A stretch of 64,000 nt of DNA. Source: Devosia chinhatensis. GTDB taxonomy: Bacteria > Pseudomonadota > Alphaproteobacteria > Rhizobiales > Devosiaceae. This document shows, piece after piece, positions 59,364-64,000 of the stretch. Location: assembly GCF_000969445.1 (NCBI RefSeq), contig NZ_JZEY01000054.1, positions 1,116,001-1,180,000 on the forward strand, written 5' to 3'. Under the pieces are notes generated by a model, which did no database searches, was not told where the DNA came from, and worked only from the letters and a program-made list of their open reading frames with translations. Positions within the stretch are counted from its first letter, which is position 1. Every line of letters begins with the position of its first letter. The position numbers and the translations under genes are program-made.

Positions 59364-59987
59364 ATGCGGCTGCGCCTGTCACTCTTGTTTTTCCTCCTGG
59401 TCGTCCCCGCCTTGGCGCAGGGCAATGGCAGCGGGCCGCCTGCTGAGCGGCCCGGCGCCAGTGCAGGCAACGGCCTCGGTTCAGGAAATGGCAATGCCGG
59501 AAGCGGAGTAAACAACGGACCTGACGGAAGTGCCGGCAACAATGGCAGTGCCGGCAACGCTGGCAATTCCGGTGGCCCGGGAATCGGGAGCGGATCGGCC
59601 GGCAATGGCGGCCAGGGCGCCGCCCCTTCTGCAAATGCCGGGCGTCCTGCCCATGCGCGGCCCACGGCCTCAATAGCCCCTAATCCTGCCAGTCCAGCTC
59701 CAGGGCGCGCGCCGCAGGCCGCAGGCGCGCAGCAGCAGGCCGAAAATACGCCTGTAGAATACCTTGGCCAGGATTTTGCCCGTAAGGCTGTCAACGCGGG
59801 TCAGGCGGTAAGCCTGATCAGTCTTGTTCCCGACATACAGGCGCGCACCTCCGGGGAAATCATCGACGCGGAAATGCTCAATGTCCGAGGCATGCTGGTT
59901 TATGCCGTGCGAGTTTTGCAACCCAGTGGACGGGTGACCAGCGAATTCTACTACGCCCGGTCCGGCATCTATATTGGAAGTGAATAG
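59364..59987 (+). CDS. Periplasmic Gly/Asn-rich protein heading the two-component operon
   Basis: A 207-residue protein with a signal peptide (MRLRLSLLFFLLVVPALAQ). A long Gly/Asn/Ser repeat region (about 20-85) is followed by a Pro/Ala linker and a C-terminal domain (AVSLISLVPDIQARTSGEIIDAEMLN ... VLQPSGRVTSEFYYA) resembling PepSY-like modules. It ends two bases before the response regulator ATG, so it is probably a periplasmic modulator of the kinase, a role known for small proteins beside FeuPQ-type systems. Confidence 0.7.
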   Translation: MRLRLSLLFFLLVVPALAQGNGSGPPAERPGASAGNGLGSGNGNAGSGVNNGPDGSAGNNGSAGNAGNSGGPGIGSGSAGNGGQGAAPSANAGRPAHARPTASIAPNPASPAPGRAPQAAGAQQQAENTPVEYLGQDFARKAVNAGQAVSLISLVPDIQARTSGEIIDAEMLNVRGMLVYAVRVLQPSGRVTSEFYYARSGIYIGSE

Positions 59988-59989
59988 GC

Positions 59990-60652
59990 ATGAAGGTTCT
60001 GGTTGGCGAGGACGATGACCGTATCGCTGATGTGCTCAAGTCGGCGCTGGGGCAGTCCGGCTTTGAAGTGCATCGTGAGCGCGATGGCGAGACCACTTGG
60101 TTTCGCGCCGACACCGAGGACTTTGACGCGATCGTTCTCGATCTTGGTCTGCCACAGATGGACGGGCTTACGGTGCTCAAGCGGTGGCGACGCAAGGGAC
60201 TTGATACGCCCGTGCTCATCCTCACTGCCCGAGGCCAGTGGGAGGAACGCGTCGAGGGCATCGAGGCTGGCGCCGACGACTATGTCGCCAAGCCTTTTCA
60301 CGCTTTGGAGGTGGTGGCGCGTATTCGCGCGCTCATTCGCCGCTCCAAGGGGCTGGCATCCTCCAAAATCGCGTTTGGAAAGTATGAAATTGACATGCGC
60401 GCCCTACAGGTGACCCAGGACGGCATCTCAATGGAGCTGACGCCGCAGGAATATAAGCTCATAGCTTATCTGCTGCACAATCGTGGCCGCGTCGTCTCCC
60501 AGCTTGAAATTACCGAGCACATATACCGCGAGAATTTCGAGCGCGATTCCAACGCAGTCGAGGTGCTGGTCGCGCGTTTGCGAAAGCGCCTTGGCCACGA
60601 CGTCGTCAAAACCCGGCGCGGTTTTGGTTACACTTTGGGTGACGCCTATTGA
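59990..60652 (+). CDS. OmpR/PhoP-type response regulator
   Basis: A 220-residue regulator. The receiver has acidic residues in VGEDDDR, the phospho-acceptor Asp in IVLDLGLPQMDG, Thr in ILTARGQ and Lys in DDYVAKPF. The C-terminal winged helix ends VEVLVARLRKRLGHDVVKTRRGFGYTL. It overlaps the sensor kinase gene, its likely partner. Confidence 0.93.
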   Translation: MKVLVGEDDDRIADVLKSALGQSGFEVHRERDGETTWFRADTEDFDAIVLDLGLPQMDGLTVLKRWRRKGLDTPVLILTARGQWEERVEGIEAGADDYVAKPFHALEVVARIRALIRRSKGLASSKIAFGKYEIDMRALQVTQDGISMELTPQEYKLIAYLLHNRGRVVSQLEITEHIYRENFERDSNAVEVLVARLRKRLGHDVVKTRRGFGYTLGDAY

Positions 60653-61986
60653 TGCGGGATTCCATCCGCTTTCGGCTCATGGCGCTGGCGACCCTCATTG
60701 TCGTCTGTGCGCTGGTCGGCTCGGGCATTATTCTTCATGCCCTGTTTGTCACCAATCTCGAGAGAAGTGTTCAAGCCGATCTAGAGGGCGCCATGTCGCG
60801 CATCATTGCGCTGATTGACCCTCAGGCGCCAGAGCCCGCCCTGCTCGGCACATTGCCCGACCCCCGATACGAAACGCCACTTGGCGGTCGGTATTGGCAG
60901 GTCCGCTCGCTGGACAGCGGAGCGATCCTCAGCTCCCGGTCACTGTTCGAACAGCAGCTCGATCCAGTGGAGGGCGACGGCCAAACCACACTTCATTATG
61001 AAGATGCGGCGGGCCATCATCTCATTCTGATCAACCGCGATGTCGAGATCGGTGAGCGCCGCTACCAGGTCACCGTCGGGCAGGATCACGACCCCATCCA
61101 TCGCGCCGGCGAACGCTACGCCAGCGAGATCGCACAGCTCTTTGGGCTTCTGGGCATTGGCATCATCATCGCCTCCTGGATGCAGCTGCGGCTCGGCCTT
61201 AGCCCGCTGATGACGTTACGAAGTGGTGTCGACGCTATTCGGAGTGGAGAGGTCCAGCATTTAAGTGGGCGTTATCCCAGCGAGATCAGCCCGCTTGTCG
61301 ATGAGGTCAACGCGCTCCTAGTCGAGCGGGAGAAGATGGCGGAGCGGGCGAGACGGCGCGCGTCCGATCTCGCTCATGGCCTAAAGACGCCACTTGCAGC
61401 GCTTCAGGGCATAGCCATGCGCCTTCGCGAAAGGGGGGAAGACGCAGAAGCCTTTGCTCTTAATGAACTGGCCACCGAAATGTCGGAGCGTATAGACTAC
61501 CAGATGCGCCTTGCCGCACTTCGGACACGGGCTGAGCAGCATCGCGAGAGCAGCTCTCTCAATACCGCCGTCCTGCGCACCATGGCAGTCCTTCGCAAGA
61601 CCGAGCGGGGGGAATCCCTGAACTGGCTCGCTCAGCTTGGCGATGACCTGCAGGTCGACATCCATCGACAGGACCTTATGGAATTGGTCGGCGTGATGCT
61701 GGAAAATGCCTGCAAATGGGCAGATACGCGCGTGTTGATCGAGAGCGCCCGTCACGGTGACCTAGGAATGCTCGCCATCGAGGACGACGGTCCTGGAATC
61801 ACTTCGGATTTGCGCGACAGGATCGGCAGTCGCGGCATGCGGTTGGATGAGAGCATGCCTGGCACGGGGCTCGGCTTGGCAATTGCAACCGAGATCATGG
61901 ACCTCAACAGCGGTACCATTACCTATAGCGAAGGCCGGCAAGGCGGCCTGCGCGTGGAAATGCGCCTTGCTCTGTCCGAGCCCTAG
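60652..61986 (+). CDS. PhoQ/FeuQ-like sensor histidine kinase
   Basis: A 444-residue membrane kinase. TM1 (LMALATLIVVCALVGSGIIL) and TM2 (LFGLLGIGIIIASWMQLRL) flank a periplasmic sensor of about 125 residues. HAMP-like sequence follows, then the H-box SDLAHGLKTPLAALQG, N-box LMELVGVMLENACKWAD, and ATP-lid motifs IEDDGPGI and GTGLGLAIATEI. The HGLKTPL form resembles PhoQ/FeuQ kinases. The stimulus may be divalent cations, osmolarity or peptides; unknown here. Confidence 0.92.
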   Translation: MRDSIRFRLMALATLIVVCALVGSGIILHALFVTNLERSVQADLEGAMSRIIALIDPQAPEPALLGTLPDPRYETPLGGRYWQVRSLDSGAILSSRSLFEQQLDPVEGDGQTTLHYEDAAGHHLILINRDVEIGERRYQVTVGQDHDPIHRAGERYASEIAQLFGLLGIGIIIASWMQLRLGLSPLMTLRSGVDAIRSGEVQHLSGRYPSEISPLVDEVNALLVEREKMAERARRRASDLAHGLKTPLAALQGIAMRLRERGEDAEAFALNELATEMSERIDYQMRLAALRTRAEQHRESSSLNTAVLRTMAVLRKTERGESLNWLAQLGDDLQVDIHRQDLMELVGVMLENACKWADTRVLIESARHGDLGMLAIEDDGPGITSDLRDRIGSRGMRLDESMPGTGLGLAIATEIMDLNSGTITYSEGRQGGLRVEMRLALSEP

Positions 61987-62096
61987 CACGGCGTCTCCTC
62001 GCTGGCCGATAGCGGATTGTCAGTTCCCAGACTGAGGAAGATACCTGCCAGAAGGCAGATTGGCGCTGCGGCGGCGAGCACGATGAGAGCAATCAT
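61983..62096 (-). CDS. 37-residue small membrane protein
   Basis: A short frame (MIALIVLAAAAPICLLAGIF ...) with one TM helix and a short acidic tail, preceded by AGGAG seven bases before the ATG. It converges with the kinase gene, overlapping four bases. Small single-TM proteins often modulate PhoQ-like kinases, so the position is suggestive. Confidence 0.6.
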   Translation of the reverse strand: MIALIVLAAAAPICLLAGIFLSLGTDNPLSASEETPC

Positions 62097-62277
62097 GTGT
62101 ATTCTCCTTTCATGCAAGACGCGTGAGAAGCCCGGCGGTTCCCAGAATTGTAAGATTACATTTTGCTTACAGGCAATGTAATGCAGTAATAATGTAAATT
62201 TTATTTCGATAAAATTCGGGAACCATTGAATTATGCGCGTGTTCATTTTGCACTAACACAACACGTGCGAGGAAAAA

Positions 62278-62724
62278 ATGAACAAGTTTTTTGTAAGTTC
62301 TGTATCTGCAGTGGCCTTGCTCTTGCCGGTTGCTGCCCATGCCCAGATTATAAAAGGTGACGTAGAGGCCAATGCGGCTGTTGGAGGCGCTGCGGGTGGT
62401 GCGACGGGCGCCGTCGTTGGTGGCCTGGTCTTTGGACCAATCGGTGCTGTGATCGGCGGGTTTACCGGTGCCACCATTGGTGCGGCAGGCGGCGTTGAAG
62501 CCACCTCGGTGGAATATGTTCGGCTGAATCCGACGGAGCCTGTCGTGATCGATAGTACGATTGAAGTCGGTTATGTCGTACCAGCAGAAATCGTAATCCA
62601 TCCCATCGAGGGGGATGCCACCCACGGCTATTTCTACACCAATGACCGCGTGTATTTCGTCGACCTCAGCAACCGCGCAGTGGTCTATTCACCCGGCATC
62701 GTCGTTGCCGCCGAAGCGCAGTAA
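62278..62724 (+). CDS. DUF1236 exported protein
   Basis: A 148-residue protein with a signal peptide (MNKFFVSSVSAVALLLPVAAHAQ). A glycine-zipper-like stretch follows (AAVGGAAGGATGAVVGGLVFGPIG ... GGFTGATIGAAGG), then a C-terminal DUF1236-type beta domain (VEVGYVVPAEIVIHPI..). Found widely in rhizobia with unknown role. An AT-rich promoter region of about 180 bases precedes it. Confidence 0.78.
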   Translation: MNKFFVSSVSAVALLLPVAAHAQIIKGDVEANAAVGGAAGGATGAVVGGLVFGPIGAVIGGFTGATIGAAGGVEATSVEYVRLNPTEPVVIDSTIEVGYVVPAEIVIHPIEGDATHGYFYTNDRVYFVDLSNRAVVYSPGIVVAAEAQ

Positions 62725-62731
62725 ATACCTC

Positions 62732-62761
62732 AAGGCAGCCGTTCAAGCGGCTGCCTTTTTG
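62732..62761 (+). terminator. Intrinsic terminator after the DUF1236 gene
   Basis: Stem AAGGCAGCCG/CGGCTGCCTT with loop TTCAAG, running into TTTTT. Confidence 0.88.
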
Positions 62762-62786
62762 TTTCCATTCATCATCGAGAACGATC

Positions 62787-64000
62787 ATGTCCAGATCCCG
62801 CCTTCTGGCCGGTGTGGCGCTCGCCGCGCTGTGCCTGCCCGTTGCCGCGCTTGCACCAGTGAACCCCTTCGGGGCGGCGCCCGTACAAGCGCAAACTGTC
62901 AATGTCAGCTTTCAGCTATTTTTCGAGCAGCTGGAGCCCCATGGCGTGTGGGTGCACCATTCCCGTTACCAGTACGTATTCTGCCCCACCGGCATTGATG
63001 CTGACTGGCGCCCTTACACCGATGGCCGGTGGCTCTATATGGAAGGCCGCGGCTGGTATTTCGCCTCTGACGAACCACATGCCTGGGCGACATATCATTA
63101 CGGTCGCTGGTTCCCCGATAGCCGGCTGGGCTGGTGCTGGGTCCCGGGCACGAAATGGGCACCGGCATGGGTGAGTTGGCGCCGCAGCGACAATGTTGTC
63201 GGATGGGCCCCGCTCCCGCCCGAACGAAATGGCGTGGCGGTCTCGCTGGAAGTCAGCAACCGCGATCTGCCCGCAGGCTACTGGGTCTATGTACCCACCG
63301 CCCAATTCGTCGAGCCAGATCTGCGCCTCAGTGTCGTAATCGGCAATACCCAGCCGCAATACTACACCGAGACCCGCTTCCTTGGCCCCGTTGTCGTCGA
63401 AGGCGACGTCGTGGTCAACAATGTCATTGACGTCACCTATATCGAACAGACCATCAATCAGGAGGTGATCGTCTATCAGCCGGAGACGGCGTCCAGCCCG
63501 GACGAGCAGTCAGTGACGGCAGACAATCAGATCATCGTCTTCGATCAGGACGTGGCCGAGGCTGCCGCCGAAGTGATGCCGTCAGAGGCGGTTGAAGAGG
63601 AGCAGGCGCTCGAAACCATCGAAGCCGAGGGCGGCACAGCCGGCGCAACGGCGGAAATCGCAGCGGAAGGCGAGGCGGTGGGAGTAGAAGCGCCTGGCGT
63701 GGACGCCGGGGCTATGCCAGAGGAAGACGCCGGGGCTATGCCAGCCGAAGACGACAGTCACGTCAATGCCGGCGCCGCGGCGGAAGTCGAAACCCCTGTC
63801 GATGAAGGCCAGGCGGCGCAGAGCTCTGAGGCGCCGGCCGCTGAGGCTACGCCCAGCGGTTCTGCGTCCTCCGACAAACCTGCAGCGAAAGGCCAGACGA
63901 CCGAAGCGGCGGAGCCGCCTTGCCCGCCGGAAACCATGCAAGACGGTGTCTGCCCCATAATCCCCGCGGACCGCAAGCAGCCTGATGCAGTCGATGCAGC
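62787..64000 (+). CDS. WxxGxW-repeat / DUF6600-like exported protein, partial at right edge
   Basis: The visible 404 codons start MSRSRLLAGVALAALCLPVAALA, a signal peptide. Residues 45-150 (FEQLEPHGVWVHHSRYQYVF ... DGRWLYMEGRGWYFASDEPHAWATYHYGRW) carry the W-rich repeats of this cell-surface family. An acidic, Ala/Glu-rich low-complexity tail follows (from about 230), including two 24-bp direct repeats at 63702-63749 encoding DAGAMPEE/DAGAMPAE. The C-terminal end (PPCPPETMQDGVCP) is still open at the window edge. Confidence 0.8.
   Translation, partial: MSRSRLLAGVALAALCLPVAALAPVNPFGAAPVQAQTVNVSFQLFFEQLEPHGVWVHHSRYQYVFCPTGIDADWRPYTDGRWLYMEGRGWYFASDEPHAWATYHYGRWFPDSRLGWCWVPGTKWAPAWVSWRRSDNVVGWAPLPPERNGVAVSLEVSNRDLPAGYWVYVPTAQFVEPDLRLSVVIGNTQPQYYTETRFLGPVVVEGDVVVNNVIDVTYIEQTINQEVIVYQPETASSPDEQSVTADNQIIVFDQDVAEAAAEVMPSEAVEEEQALETIEAEGGTAGATAEIAAEGEAVGVEAPGVDAGAMPEEDAGAMPAEDDSHVNAGAAAEVETPVDEGQAAQSSEAPAAEATPSGSASSDKPAAKGQTTEAAEPPCPPETMQDGVCPIIPADRKQPDAVDA

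Noticed and set aside
59464-59640. Possible minisatellite in the Gly/Asn-rich gene
   Set aside because: The repetition is at the amino-acid level with imperfect codons; no clean DNA repeat unit.

Overview
The window is GC-rich DNA that looks like an alphaproteobacterial chromosome, probably Hyphomicrobiales and possibly Devosia-like. This is inferred from gene content: a GapR-family protein, a DUF1236 exported protein, a PhoQ/FeuQ-like kinase, a GTTC-N7-GTTC SOS box and BenE/MobA/photolyase host genes. A complete siphovirus-type temperate prophage fills about 4.4-48.5 kb and is followed by an accessory island of about 10 kb.

Left host flank (1-4.3 kb, all on the minus strand): the N-terminus of a DNA photolyase (runs off the left edge), an SRPBCC protein, a fosmidomycin-resistance-type MFS transporter, tRNA-Asn(GTT), mobA, a BenE transporter and a small hypothetical gene. 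At 4.38 kb lies the 5' half of a tRNA-Cys(GCA) gene whose T-arm and 3' acceptor are missing; the prophage integrase begins just beyond it.

Prophage control and early genes (4.4-21.4 kb): the layout is lambda-like. A leftward operon runs from about 12.5 kb to int/xis. It carries an ERF annealing protein, a YqaJ exonuclease, NinB, several very small overlapping genes and a nucleic-acid-modification cluster (DndC-like sulfurtransferase, ASCH protein, two HNH proteins). The immunity region (12.5-14.1 kb) holds a CI-like repressor, a broken P63C-domain gene, a Cro-like gene and matching operators (TTATGA-N5-TCATAA) at both the leftward and rightward promoters. The rightward operon encodes a GapR-like protein, two DNA methyltransferases, a DnaA-domain-IV protein and a replication protein whose gene contains three iterons, a likely origin as in lambda O.

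Prophage late genes (21.4-48.5 kb): terminase, DUF4055 portal, scaffold, capsid, connectors, tail tube, a G/GT tail-chaperone pair with a canonical -1 slippery heptamer (GGGAAAC), a tape measure, hub and tip proteins, a collagen-like fibre, two Kelch-propeller genes and a lysis cassette. Reverse-strand cargo genes interrupt this block: DUF2321, an exported protein, a HigBA-type toxin-antitoxin pair and a two-TM membrane protein. Intrinsic terminators punctuate it.

Accessory island (48.5-59.3 kb): a DUF4238 plus HEPN-like gene pair (candidate defence or toxin module), a GNAT protein, a luxR-luxI-radC quorum-sensing/DNA-repair cluster, and a mutagenesis cassette (SRAP, UmuD, UmuC and neighbours) around a perfect SOS box. 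The UmuD has Cys in place of the catalytic Ser.

Right host flank (59.4-64 kb): a periplasmic Gly-rich protein leading a PhoP/PhoQ-like two-component system, a 37-residue membrane protein, a DUF1236 protein and a WxxGxW-repeat exported protein that runs off the right edge. I did not find the right-hand att copy, so the exact prophage/island boundaries remain open.
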